Assembly (NCBI GenBank): GCA_022578965.1
Contig: MU400837.1
Span: forward strand, 1 to 33,631
Source: Xylaria sp. FL1777
Lineage: Eukaryota > Ascomycota > Sordariomycetes > Xylariales > Xylariaceae
Length of the DNA: 33,631 nucleotides
Direction of reading: 5' to 3'
The translations under genes and the position numbers were made by a program. The notes under the pieces were generated by a model, which saw only the letters and a list, made by a program, of their open reading frames with translations, did not search any database and was not told the origin of the DNA. This document shows, in pieces, positions 22,041 through 33,440 of the stretch. Every line of letters starts with the position of its first letter. The stretch's first letter is position 1.

Positions 22041-25000
22041 AATTCTTATAGTAAGCTTTAAGCAAAGCTATATATATTTTCTTAGCTTTATAACGCTTAA
22101 AAATATAGCTAAAATACTTTGTAATTTTAGCAGCAAAGCTAATATAAAGCATAAATCTAAAAAGCTTAAATATTTTTAGTTAAAATAATTTGTTAAGCCT
22201 AAATTTTCCTTATTATAAAATTTATATTTTAATGTTCTTTTAAATAAGTTTGAGCTACTATTGCTAGCTTAATTGTTATGCTTTTTATAAATCTTTATTT
22301 TAAAAAAGTTAAAAGTTTAGTTAATACTTTTTAAGACTATTAATGCTAATTATGTTAGCTTTTTAAGCTTTTTTTCTTTTTTTAGCGCTATTAGCGCAAA
22401 ATTAGTACTAAGCTAAAGTTTAGCTAAAAATACTACCTTTTTTAAAAGCAACATAAGTATAATAATTAGTAACCTTTATTTCTTTAAGTTATTTTTAAAT
22501 AATAAATACATAGTATTACATTAGTTTAAAATTTTAAAAAGCATTTTTTTAAACTTTAGCTTGTTTTTTAACGTTTAAAGATTTAAAGCAATATAAGCAA
22601 AAAATAACATTACTTAATTATTCTATTAGTTCTAATTACGAAAAACTTTTATTATTTTGTAGCGTTGCTTTTTTAAAAAAGCAGCTATAAAGCTAAGTTA
22701 AAGCATATAAATATATATAATAAAACTGTTATAGTTTATTTTTTTATTTATACGTGCTACTAAATAGTTTAATAAAAAGCTAGTTTTGCAAATGCTACTT
22801 AGTAATTTATATTTAATAAGCTAATTAGCTAATTATAGCACTAGCTAAAAACTTCTTTATGTTTTTTTAACTATTAGCTATTAAAACTTTATATTATTTT
22901 TTAAAGAGTTTACGCTTTTATAAAAAAAAGCATCCTTTATGTTTATTTAAATTAAAATCTTTTGTAATAAAGTTTTTAATTAAGCTTTATATTTTAACTT
23001 ATTATTTTTTTCTTTTAAAATAAAACATAGCATATTTAATTTAATCTGCTGATTTAAACCTTTATTAAAGTTATTTAAAAGCAGTAGTATTATTTTTAGC
23101 ATTAGCTTAAGTACTTCTGCTGCTTTAAAATATAACTTAGCTTTTATTTAAGCAATTGTTTAAATAAAAACACTAAAGTACTTTAGAACTTCTAGTATAA
23201 AGTTCCTAAAAGTAATATTTGTTTTTTTATTTAAGAAATTTTTAAACTTTCTAGCTTATATCTTTTTAAATTCTAAGCTTTTTTTTGTAAGTTTTGCTCC
23301 TTAAATTTCTTAAAGCTTTTAATAATTAAAGTTTTTTAGTTTTAGTAAAATACTTTGCTTGTAAAAATTATTATTTATTTATATATTTTTAGTATTAAGC
23401 TAAATAAAAAACTTGTTGTTATTTAAATAAATTTTTTTGATTGTTTAACTTATAAAAAGCTTTTTTTTTTGTTTTTTAGGTTTTTTTTTATCTTTTGTTT
23501 AATAAAAAGCAGCTTTTTTAAATAAAAGCTTATAATAATTAGTTTAAAATACATTTACGCTAATTTTTCTGCTTAGTATATAGCTTTATAAAACTTTAAT
23601 GCTGTTTGCATTATAAAAAGTGCTTTATATAAAGTTTTAATTAGTTGCAATAAAGCTATTATTTAGCTTGCTATTTATTAAGTCGTTTTTTTTAACATTG
23701 CAAGCTTTTGCTAATTTTATTTTATAAAGCGTATTAGTTTAATTATTAGTTTTTTTATTTAAAAATTAGTTCGGCTGCTTGTTATTTAGCTAATAAAATT
23801 TTTTTTCCTTTTAACTCCTTTGTTTACTTTTTATTTTAGTATTTAAATCTTTATTATTTAAAACAAGGTTTTTTTTTTATAGTTAATAATAAACCTTTTA
23901 TTTAAGCAGCTTATTATTGCTTAAAACAAAGTTATATATTTATTTTAATGCAGCATTAAAAATTCCCTTTTTATTTTTTTTAATTCTTATAACCTTAAAA
24001 AAAACCTTTATATATTTAAAGCTTACAAAAAATTTTAGCTTTTTTAAACACTATTTAAAGTTCTAATGTATAATGTTCTTTTTTTTTAATTTGTAAGCAA
24101 AGCTGCATTTATAAACATAATAATTATTTATGCTATATTTTTAATAAATAGCCCTTTTTGCTAAATAAAAATTGTTTAATTTTACTTATTATAAAAAATT
24201 AAACAATTGTTTACTTTGTTTTTGTTTTTTAAAGTTATATTTATTTTTTTATAAATATTTAGAAGTTATAGCATTAATGCTAAATATTTGCTTGTTTAAA
24301 AAGTTTATGCTAATTTTATAATACTATAGTGCTTATAATTTTTAATTAACTAGCTAAACATACTAATTTTGTAGTTTTTTTAACATTTTTTTTAGTTTTT
24401 TCTTTATAATTGCTACGCTTTTTTGTTTTAATTTTAGCTGCTATATTTACTTAGTAATATTATTTATATTTTAGTTATAAGCAAAGTATTAAGTTAATTC
24501 TACTTGCTGTTTTTTAATAATAACTGTTTTAGCAGCTAATATAATTATATTAATAGCTAGCTTAGCAACATTAATAGCAGTATATAAAAGCTTGTTAAAA
24601 TTATAATTATATAAATAATTAACTTTTTTTTATGCTTTATGTGCTTTTTTTGTTTTTTTAAAGTAAAGATTTAGCTTAAACTTTTTATTAATTTAGTTGT
24701 TTAGTATTTTATAAAGGTTTTTATAAAACATTTCGTTTAAATTATTATATAATTTCTTAAAGAACTTTATTATTTTATTAATAGTATTTTAATTTAGCTT
24801 TTTAAGCAAACCTTACGTAAGTTAAAAATTAAAGTAGTAGTTTTTTTAGGCCTTAATATTCTTAACATATACTTAATGCTAAAAAAAGTAAGTTTTAAAA
24901 TTAGTAAAATATATAGCTTTTAAGCAAGCTTTAAAATCCTGTAATATAGTAATAGTAAACTTATTTTGCTTAAAGTTTTAAAGCTTAAACTTTTGCTTAA

Positions 25001-25596
25001 GCAGTTTATAAGCTTTAGTTTATAACAAACAATCTTTTAGTATTATTTTTACTATTCTTTTTGTTTAAAAAGTATTATAATAAATAAAAACTTATTTAAT
25101 TTTATTAATGTTTTTAAAATGCTTTATATAAAAAAAAGCATTTAAATTATTTAGCTATTTGCTTACTTTTAATTCGTTAAATAGCAAATATTAGTTTAAC
25201 CTTAAGTTAAAAAGCATAAATAATAGCTTAATTTTAGCATTATACTTATTATTAAAATAGCTTAAGCTAAATAAAATTGCTTTAATACTTTTAAAAAACA
25301 ATAAGCTAATTATTTTTATTTTTTTTGTTTATAAGTAGTTTTAATGTTTTTTATATATTAAAATAAAAAAATCTAACGATTTTTTATAACTAAATTATTT
25401 AATTAAGCTATAGTTTTTAAACTTTTAAGCTATATAATAAATCAAAGTAAAGTTTTATATAAAAGTAATAAAAAAAATAAGCTACAAAAAATAATAAAAG
25501 TAAACTAAATAAAAATATAAGTTTAAAAAAAAAAGAATATAAAGTGCTAAAAGTTTTTAAGTATTTTAAGTATTTAAGTTTTTTTATACTATTTTT
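22041..25596 (-). other. Gag-side region of element 2, no family recognised
   Basis: By layout this should hold Gag and its C-terminal parts. The clearest coding-like piece is 24320-24596 on the minus strand: about 92 codons with four stops, opening with some 40 stop-free codons (INVAKLAINIIILAAKTV) and continuing VNIAAKIKTKKRSNYKEK, an amphipathic, Lys-rich text. I saw no capsid motif and no zinc knuckle, and no LTR pair of a nested element. Confidence 0.35.
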
Positions 25597-26250
25597 TTAG
25601 ACTTTTTTCTTAGAAAACCTAACGATTTTTTTTGTTTACGTTTATAAAAACTGCTAGCTTATTTTTTATAGCTTTTTAAGTTCTCTTTTAAATGCTTTTA
25701 TGTCTTTGTTTTTTATGCGCTCTTATTTTTTTATGTGCTTTATAGCGTTTAGTTTTTTTGTTTTTTGATTTAGCTTGCTTTATTTCGCGTAAATGTTATT
25801 AAGCAAGCTTTATTTTTCTATAGCTTTTTACTTATAAAAGTAGCATGCCTTTTTCTTTTTTTTAAAGCTTTTTTATTTAATAATAAGTGCTATAAAAAAG
25901 TAATAGCTATGTTTTATGCAAAATCTTTAAGCAATAGCTAGCTTATATTTAAAAAACCTTGCTTTTTATTTTTTAATAAAAAACCGTATTAGCTTAAAAA
26001 ACAAAATATATTTTTAATTATTAATAGCTTTATATATTAATACGTAGATCTAAACTTATTTAATGTAAATAAGCATTAAATTTGCTTGCATTATAGCTTT
26101 TAAAGGTTTTAGCAACTTTTATTCTTTTTTAAGCTTGTTTTTTATTTTTTTTTGCTTATATAAAGGCAATTATGCCTTTTTTTTTATAAAGCACTAGCTT
26201 TTTAGCAAAAATCTTCTCTTTTTAGCTTTTTAAGGGTTTTTAACAAACAG
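25597..26250 (-). pseudogene. First ORF-like frame of element 2 (Gag candidate)
   Basis: This is the first readable frame after the 5' LTR, about 218 codons on the minus strand with codon tops divisible by 3. It starts basic (KKRRFLLKS), has an aromatic middle (FFKYKLAIA and FCIKHSYYFF), and ends in a long Lys/Glu/Gln-rich helix (KLNAIKHIKKQERI; IKAFKRELKKL) that could form a coiled coil. Stops are TAA/TAG, about as frequent as chance would give, so the coding claim rests on the peptide's character and its place, where Gag is expected. No homologous family is recognised. Confidence 0.35.
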
Positions 26251-26633
26251 TTTTTTAGCTGCGCTATTTTAAAAATTATGCTAGCATTTTAATACTTAAT
26301 TGTTGTTTTACTAAAAGAAATAAAAGCGCTTTATAAACCGAACCAAAAAAAACAGTTTAATATTTTTATACGTTTATTTTAAGCCTTAACAATTAAAAGC
26401 TGCTAGCTTAAATGTTCGTTACTAATTGTAACTAAACTGCTTGCATTAAACAAGCTTTGCTTATTGCTAACTAAAGTAGCTAAATATAATATATTATAAC
26501 TTGCACATAAAAATTATAGCAATTAATAAATAAATAAATTAAACATATAAGTTAGCAATAATAAATTACCTGTTTATTAGTTTTGTAATATTATCTGTAG
26601 TAAGTAAAAAATTAGTTTTACTAAAAACACTAA

Positions 26634-26937
26634 TAAAATAAAGCAATGCAATCGCGCAAAATTTATTATACTATTTTAATTACAAAAAAATAAGTTATAA
26701 CTTACGCATTTAAGCAATTAGGCTATATATAAATTAAAAAATAAAACAATTAATTAAAAAGCTATCTAACAATACAAATAAAGCAACTATAGCTAATTTT
26801 TATTATATTATGCATAATAGTTAAATCTATACTTTAAAATCTAGCGCAATACTTATACTTTTATTCTTACTATATAACTTAGCCTAAACTTACTTTAACT
26901 AGCTAATTAGCTCATTTAGCCGCTTTACTTTACTTCA
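26634..26937 (-). repeat. 5' LTR of element 2 (304 bp)
   Basis: A gapless partner of 11983-12286. On the + strand it starts TAAAATAA (TG and GG mutated) and ends ACTTCA, which keeps the canonical CA. The two copies were mutated independently: some C and G survive only here, mostly in its outer (right) third. On the element strand, the first bases inside the LTR (26633 downward) read TTAGTGTTTTTAG and could be a mutated TGG-type primer-binding site, but I cannot assign a tRNA. Confidence 0.92.
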
Positions 26938-27748
26938 ATATAGTTTATTATTTTTTAAGTTTAAATAATAATGCTTTTATTTAAATTTATTTATAAATTT
27001 TAAAATTAGTTAATAATACATTTTATAAAAAAGTTTTTACTTTTGTTTATTTTTATTATACATAAAGGTTTAATATTTAAATATTTATATTACTGTTTAA
27101 CTTTTTAGTTTATGTTTTAAAACAAGTTATTAATAATTATTATACTAGCATTTTTGCTTAAAAGCACGGTTTTTAATTCTTATAAAAGTATTATATAAAA
27201 AGCTATAACATTTTTAAAAAAGCTATATTTTTTCTGCTTTTATTCTTTTATAAAAACTAATGCTAGCTTTTATTTAGTAAAATATACTAATAAAAATATT
27301 AGCTAATCTGCTAAAAAAAGGTTTAATTATAAACGTTTCTTTTTTAATAATTTTATGTGCTATTTAACCCTTTTTTTAAAGTGCTTTTTATTTTTTAATT
27401 ACTTTACTTGTGCGCTATTAGTTTTTAGCTTATATTTAGCTTTAAAAAAAATTTATTTCTTATTTAAAGCAGTATTTCTAAATTATTTAACTTATTAAAA
27501 AAGCTTTATATAAGCATTAGTATTTAATTATATAAAGCTTTTATTTTTTGCAACGTTTTGTTTTAAAGAACTTAAAAAGTATTTTATTTAAAGCATTTTT
27601 TATAAATTATAACTTAAATTTTAATAAGCTAAATTTTAAATTTAAGCTATTATTGCTTTATTTGCTATTATTAAAGCAATTTTTATTAGTTTTTTTTTTT
27701 TTACTTATTAATATGCTTAAGTTTAACAAGTATTTTTATTTAATCTAA
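26938..27748 (+). pseudogene. Coding-like + strand frame next to element 2, unknown
   Basis: From about 27062 to 27748 one + strand frame (codon starts 3n+2) reads through with stops at roughly chance frequency, but ends in a stop-free stretch of 66 codons from a TTG at 27548 to TAA at 27746-27748. The peptide is hydrophobic and Leu/Phe/Lys-rich (LQRFVLKNLKSILFKAFF at its start), which mutated Ser, Pro, Asp and Glu codons would produce. No family is recognised. It could be a dead host gene, another transposon, or chance. The first 124 bases, 26938-27061, show nothing. Confidence 0.25.
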
Positions 27749-28645
27749 AGTTAACTAATATATAATTATAAGTTTTTTAGCTAAACGTTAGTTTATTTTA
27801 TTAGTAAAATTAAAAGATTTAATTATTATATTTAAAAAATAAAATAATTTTACTACTTATTTTTAAAAGTTATTTTACTAAAGTAAAATAATTTTTTAAT
27901 ACTATGCAATAAAGGCATAAAAAATTAAAATAACGCTTAAAGAAATATGCTTACTAAAATACTAATAAATATAATATGCGTTTAAAAATTTAATGATTTA
28001 TTAAGTTTTATAATTTATATTATTTATTATATTTTGCTGCGTTTTTTATTAATACTAAAACTAAAAAATCTATTATTAAAAGTTTTAACTTTATTTTTTT
28101 ATATAATTTTTAAAGTAACTTTTTTTATAAAACAAAAGTTCGTAAACTTTTAGCAAACTTTTATAAGCTTACTAAAGCAATATAAAAGGTATTTTTATAA
28201 AAGGTAAAAAGTTAAAGTTAACTTTTTAATGATTTTTTTGCTAGTTTATTAATAAAAACCTTATTATAATTTTTACTTTTTTTAAATAATTAAGTTTAAA
28301 TAACTTTTTAGCTTAAAAGTATTATTGCTAATTTTTTTAAGCTAATTTAAAAGCTTTATTAAGCTATTTAATTAGTAGTAATAATAAGCAGTATATATAA
28401 AAAGCAAAAATATAATTAATGCAAATTAATAATTTATGCTTACTAAAAATTCTTTATTAAAAAGTAATAATTATAATGCTTTATTTTTAGCATAATAAAG
28501 TTTAATAAAATTACTTAAGTATTTTTACTAAAAAAGTATTTGCTGTTTTTATTAATATAATGCGCATATAGCTTAAAACATTTAAAAGCATTATAGCAAT
28601 TTTTTTTTTTTAACTAGCTATAGCTATAATAATAGCTTTTTTATA
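27749..28645. other. A/T-rich spacer, no gene seen
   Basis: I saw no coding signal. A perfect inverted repeat with 10-bp arms and a 2-base loop lies at 27870-27891; it is all A/T except one C and one G, and is probably fortuitous at this composition. Confidence 0.4.
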
Positions 28646-28846
28646 CTTTAACTTATTAAGCTTATTTATAAAAACTTGATTTTTTAAAAAATTAACATAT
28701 ATTTTAAGCTATATAAAATATAGCTTATTTCTTTTTGCGTGTTATAATAGCTTAATGCAACTTAAGCTTGCTATAAAGTTAGCTATATATTTTTAAATTA
28801 CTTTAAAAACATAAAAAGCGTTTTTTATACTAAGTAGTATTATTTA
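28646..28846. repeat. Duplicated ~200-bp block, copy 1
   Basis: It aligns with 29267-29470, best over about 28661-28790. The core contains a perfect hairpin with 9-bp arms (28706-28726) and the shared text AACTTAAGCTTGCTATAAAG. Differences are a mix of transitions and A/T changes with small gaps, so this duplication looks older than the retrotransposon insertions or has a different history. It may be a small non-autonomous element; ends and target duplications could not be fixed. Confidence 0.6.
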
Positions 28847-29266
28847 TACTAAGCAAGTTTTTTTGCTTTTTTTTTTAACTATAAAAAGCTTTCCTTAAAA
28901 AAATAAAAATGCTAAACTAGCAGAATATTTTACTATTATAAGCTTATAATATATAATATACTATTAACTTATTATTATATTTAACTTTTATTTGCTTAAA
29001 CAAATAGTTTTTTTAAAAAGCTAACGTATTACTAAAGCAATATAAGCTATTTAGCAAATAAATGTTTTATTTATTATTATAATTAAACAAACAAATTATT
29101 TTACTAATTAAGAATAGCTATATATTACTACTTATAAAATCAAAAAAAAGCTTTTAATCTGTTAATTTTTATTATATTTAGCATTTATAAAAATATATAT
29201 ATATTTCTTTTAATATATAAAGCTATATATTATGCTATTATAGTATAGCTAGTTTTGTTTTTTTTG
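28847..29266. other. Segment between the duplicated blocks
   Basis: This is 420 bases of A/T-rich sequence between the two copies of the ~200-bp block, with a short (TA)n run near 29191-29202. No open frame or known motif was seen. If the two blocks were terminal repeats of one element, this would be its interior, but nothing in it supports that. Confidence 0.4.
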
Positions 29267-29470
29267 CTTTAAATATTTAAACTTATTTAAAAAAGCTATA
29301 ATTTTTTATAAAATTAGCACGTATTTTAAGCTACATTAAATATAGCTTATTGCTTTTTATATATTATAATAGCTTAACATAACTTAAGCTTGCTATAAAG
29401 TTAATATACTTACTTTTTTATATTATAAAAAGTAAGCTTAACGTTTTTTATATTAGCTAGTATTACATTA
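29267..29470. repeat. Duplicated ~200-bp block, copy 2
   Basis: A direct repeat of 28646-28846. The hairpin persists at 29328-29348 with one C/T change in an arm, which still allows a G-U pair if transcribed. The right part aligns through ACGTTTTTTATATTAGCTAG, matching the first copy's GCGTTTTTTATACTAAGTAG. Confidence 0.6.
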
Positions 29471-29869
29471 AACAATAATAGCAAAATGTTATTGCATTAT
29501 GCTTAAATTAAAAGCTTTTTTACATAATTAAATATTTAATACTAGCAAAATTTATTTATTTTTTTAGGCTTAAATAATAACTGTTTAGTTAACTTAATAA
29601 GTTTTTTTATGTTAAGTTAAATTAAGCTGCAAGCTTTTTATTACATTAATAAAAAACAAAACATTATTTTTATAACGTTAATAAACTTTTTTTTAAGCAC
29701 TTAAAACTTTTTTTATTTTATTTTTACTAAAAGAAGCAGCAGCACTTATTTTTATTAAGTCTTTAAATTTGCTTTTTATAAATATTACCTAAAAGCTTAA
29801 CTATAAATTACTTTAAGCACTTATTTTTTTATTATATTAAAGCTGTTATATTTTGCTATATATTTTTTT
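29471..29869. other. A/T-rich spacer, no gene seen
   Basis: I saw no coding signal, repeat boundary or RNA gene. Confidence 0.4.
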
Positions 29870-30300
29870 TTAAAGCATATTTAGTAATAAATGCTTTTTA
29901 TAAAGCTTTTTTGCAATTTAAAAATATAACTAATAAAAATCTTTTACTACTTTATTTCTTACTATAAAATAGCGCTAAATTATTATATAACTAATATATT
30001 TTATAGCATTTTATTAAACTTATAATAAGCTATACTTTTTAAAGCAAAGCTTTGCAGTTTTGTTTACTTTTAATAGTGCTTTTTTATTAATTTTTTTAAG
30101 TTTTAGCTTTATAATTATACTTTTTTTAAAACTTAAAAACTTTAATTTTTCGTAAAGTGCTAAACAAATTAAAAAAAAACATCGTTTAATTTTTAGTTAG
30201 CATAATTTATAGTTAAAACTACAACAATATTTAATCGTTTTTAATTCTTTAATTTTTGTTTTTAATTAATAAAAACATTTTTAACAAATGCTTTTATAAT
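29870..30300 (-). pseudogene. Cys-containing coding-like frame, unknown
   Basis: On the minus strand from about 30300 to 29870 one frame has ten or so stops in 145 codons and a 58-codon stop-free middle (LKIKRCFFLICLALYEKLKF, then a Lys-rich helix). The N-terminal part has Cys spaced as C-x2-C, CC and C within 35 residues (SIC-stop-KCFY; YCCSFNYKLC), which hints at a zinc-binding fold. No family is recognised. The Lys-rich text partly reflects base composition, so this is only a candidate for a dead gene. Confidence 0.3.
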
Positions 30301-32441
30301 AGTTAGTTTTTAATAAATCTAAAAATTTTACTTTTAATAATTAAATATTAATACTTTTAACTATTTTTATTAATTATTATAGCAGTTTTAAAAACTAACA
30401 AAATAAAACTTTACGTTTTATTTTATTATTTTATGCTAATATATTTAAGTAAACGCTTGCTTTAAACACTTTAATTTTTTTATAGTAAAAGTTCTAGTTT
30501 TTTACTACACTTAATAAAAAGCATAAAGCTTTCTAAAAAAAAAGGCCTAGCTAAACTAATGCATATAATAAAGCAAACTAGCTAGCTAAGCTTAAAGTTT
30601 AATTATAAGCTTTTTAACTGTAATAACTTTAATATATATTATTAAAGCTAAAATTACTATAGCTGCTAGCATTAAACTTGCTTTTTAATTGTTTTTTATT
30701 AAAGGATTTAAATTATATTTATTTTAATTATAAAACTTAAAAAAGTTTTATATTAATATTTATTATTATTACTTTCTTATATTAAAATTAAATAATTTGT
30801 ATGCTTGCTGCTTTTTTTAAATATAATAGCTATTTTTTAAGCTTTTTTTTTAAAATTAAACTTTAACTTTTTATTACTTATTGCAATTATAGCAAGCTAA
30901 AACCCTATTATTAAAAGTTAATAAAGCAGAAATTTAAATGAACTATTATTAGCATAAAGCTATATAATTTATATTAGTTATTATAAATCATTTATAAGCT
31001 TTAAAAAGCATTAGTTTTTAGTTTAATAAATATATTCCTTTTAAAGTTAAAATTGTTAATATATATTAGCTCTAAAATTACTATAGTTATTTAAGTAAAA
31101 AAAGCACTATTAAATAGACAATAATTAATATAATAAGCTATTTATAGTTTTACTGTATAGTTACTTATATTTAAACATATATAGCTTAATTTTTAAAATA
31201 AGCATATAACTATTAGCAAAATTAATTAAATAATTATTATACGCTAAAGTTAGCTATTTAACTTTATAGCATAAAAAAATTAATTATAGTTAAACTGCTT
31301 AAGTTTTAGCTTTAGCAAAATTATTAACATAGCTATAATTTTATTACTTATTAAAAAAGCATTTTGCTATTTGCTAAAAGCAAATTATGCTACAATAATT
31401 ATTTATATAAACTAAAACTTATTAGCAGCAATAGTTATAGCAATTAAAACAAAGCTTATTTTATTAAAAAACTATTTTTTTTAATTTTTTTTTTTATTAT
31501 TTCTTAAAGCACTAGTTTATTATATAGCTTTTTTGCTTAAAAGCTAATAAATAATAAAACATATAAGCCTTAAAAAAAAACTTAGCTTATTAAATGTTCT
31601 ATTTATGCTTACAAAAAAACAGTTATTAAAAAAGTATTTTTTGCTGCTATAATTTACGATTAACTAACAAACTAGCTATATATTAAGCTTAAACAGTAAT
31701 TACTAAAACTAAAAAATAAGTTTAATAGCCTTTATGCTATTTTAAATAATAAAGCTATAAGTAATTCTTTAAGAAAGTTATACTTATAAAAGCAAACATA
31801 GCAATAAATAGCATTTTAAAAAAGTAAGCAAGCTTTATAAATATATAAAAATAAAAAACAAAAAAAGATCTAAATGCTTTTTTATATATAAGTTTATAAA
31901 GACTTAAAATGCTTACAGCTTATATTATAACATATTTAAATATTAAGCAGCTTATATTTATAATAAGTATTTAATTTAGCATAAAGCTAGTTTTTTTTTA
32001 TAATATAGCTAGCAATTAATAAATATTTAATTTAATGCTTATTATAGCAAAACTAGTTTTTTTTTATAAATTATGCATTTTATTACTAAGTTTATTTAAT
32101 ACGTTTTATATTATAGCAACTATAATATATAATAACTAGCAAAAAATTAAATAACTTAATTGCTACTATAAAACCTTTAACTTATTAATAGCTATTAATT
32201 TATAAATAGCTATTATTGCTTTAATGCTTTGCTTACTAAGTTTAAAAAAGTTAGCTTAATAATTTAAACTTATATATATAAGCTTATTTTGCTTTTTTAT
32301 ATATTTATTAACTTTACTTAGCTTAAAAACATAACGCAAAAAGCTTTACTACAGGTTAGCTATTTTTAAAAAAAGATTTATATAAAAAAAATGCTAAAAT
32401 AATTTATAAAACAACATTTAGGCTAAGTTTTAAAAAAGCTA
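30301..32441. other. A/T-rich tract, no gene seen
   Basis: This is 2.1 kb without a supported gene. The residual C and G sit mostly in AGC, GCT and ACT contexts, as in the transposon relics. I found no repeat pair, LTR end or RNA gene. Confidence 0.45.
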
Positions 32442-33205
32442 AAACTTTAAACTTTAATAAAATTTTTAGCTTATTTTTTTACATAAAATCTATTATTTAT
32501 TAACTTATATACTGTTATTTATTAATTTATGTATTACTATTTATTAACTTATTATTACTACTTATTAATTTATTATTACTATTTATTAATTTATTTTTAT
32601 TATTTATTAATTTATTATTATTACTTATTAATTTATTATTACTTTTTATAACTTTTTAACTTAAATAAAATTTTTGTTTTATTTTTTTATATAAAACTTA
32701 TTACTTATTAACTTATGTATTACTACTTACTAACTTATTATTACTACTTATTAATTTATTATTATTATTTATTAATTTATTTTTATTATTTATTAATTTA
32801 CTATTATTACTTATTAATTTATTACTATTATTATTACTACTTAAAACTTTTTAACTTTAATAAAATTTCCGTTTTATTTTTTTATATAAAATCTATTATT
32901 TATTAACTTATGTATTACTATTTACTAACTTATTATTACTACTTATTAACTTACTATTACTACTTATTAACTTATTTATATTATTTACTAATTTATTACT
33001 ACTTTTTATAACTTTTTAACTTTAATAAAATTTCTGTTTTATTTTTTTATATAAAAAATTTATTACTTATTAACTTGCTTATTATTACTTATTAATTTAT
33101 TATTATTATTTATTAATTTATTATTACTACTTATTAATTTATTATTATTACTTAAGAATTTTTAACTTAAATAAGATTTTTGTTTTTTTTTTTTTTTATA
33201 TAAAA
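32442..33205. repeat. Composite, nearly G-free tandem repeat
   Basis: Two nested periods are visible. The small unit is 21 bp (TTATTAAYTTATTATTACTAY-like), repeated about three to seven times per block. Blocks are separated by a conserved spacer of about 47 bp, ACTTTTTAACTTTAATAAAA followed by a T/G-poor TTTTATTTTTTTATATAAAA part, found near 32442, 32651, 32846, 33011 and 33156. Block spacing shrinks from about 209 to 195, 165 and 145 bases, so outer blocks have lost or never gained 21-mers. The + strand is almost free of G. A frame at 32715-32906 translates as Tyr/Leu heptads and is only the repeat read through. Confidence 0.9.
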
Positions 33206-33440
33206 GCTACTATTAATTATTACTAGCTATTACTTATTATTATTAGCTACTATTTATTAGCTATTATTTATTAATCACTACTTATTAATTATTACTTATT
33301 AGCCACTATTTATTATTACTAATTATTATTTATTATTTATTATTTATTATTTACTATTTATTACTTATTACTTAATACTTATTATTTATTATTTATTATT
33401 TATTACTTATTATTTATTACTTATTATTTATTAGTTTATA
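33206..33440. repeat. Simple TTA/TTTA-type repeats
   Basis: Continues the array as short irregular units (TTATTATT, TTATTTA, TTACTTATTA) without the 47-bp spacer. G is again nearly absent. It looks like a decayed or slipped derivative of the 21-bp array. Confidence 0.8.

Larger units (their letters stand above)
11983..26937 (-). mobile_element. Element 2: very long degenerate Ty3/gypsy element, minus strand
   Basis: Two 304-bp direct repeats with TG...CA ends (11983-12286 and 26634-26937) enclose 14.3 kb. On the minus strand, RT, RNase H and integrase follow in Ty3/gypsy order at 20643-17815, and a 9-base purine run sits beside the downstream LTR, so the element reads right to left. ATAT flanks both ends (11979-11982 and 26938-26941), a weak 4-bp target duplication. 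At 14,955 bp it is about twice the usual size: about 6 kb lies between the 5' LTR and RT, and 5.5 kb between integrase and the 3' LTR. Nested insertions or extra genes could explain this; I found no second LTR pair inside. The frame changes at least twice, near A/T homopolymers. Confidence 0.85.

Noticed and set aside
32715..32906. 63-codon + strand open frame of Tyr/Leu/Ile repeats
   Set aside because: It is the 21-bp tandem repeat translated in a frame that happens to lack stops; the 7-residue period equals the DNA period.
32500..33440. CRISPR-like array of repeats and spacers
   Set aside because: Units are contiguous 21-mers and trinucleotide-like runs, and the interspersed 47-bp piece is conserved rather than unique. 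The context is fungal.
32442..33440. Telomere or subtelomere repeat
   Set aside because: No TTAGGG-type repeat on either strand; the units are A/T/C only and do not run to the window end.
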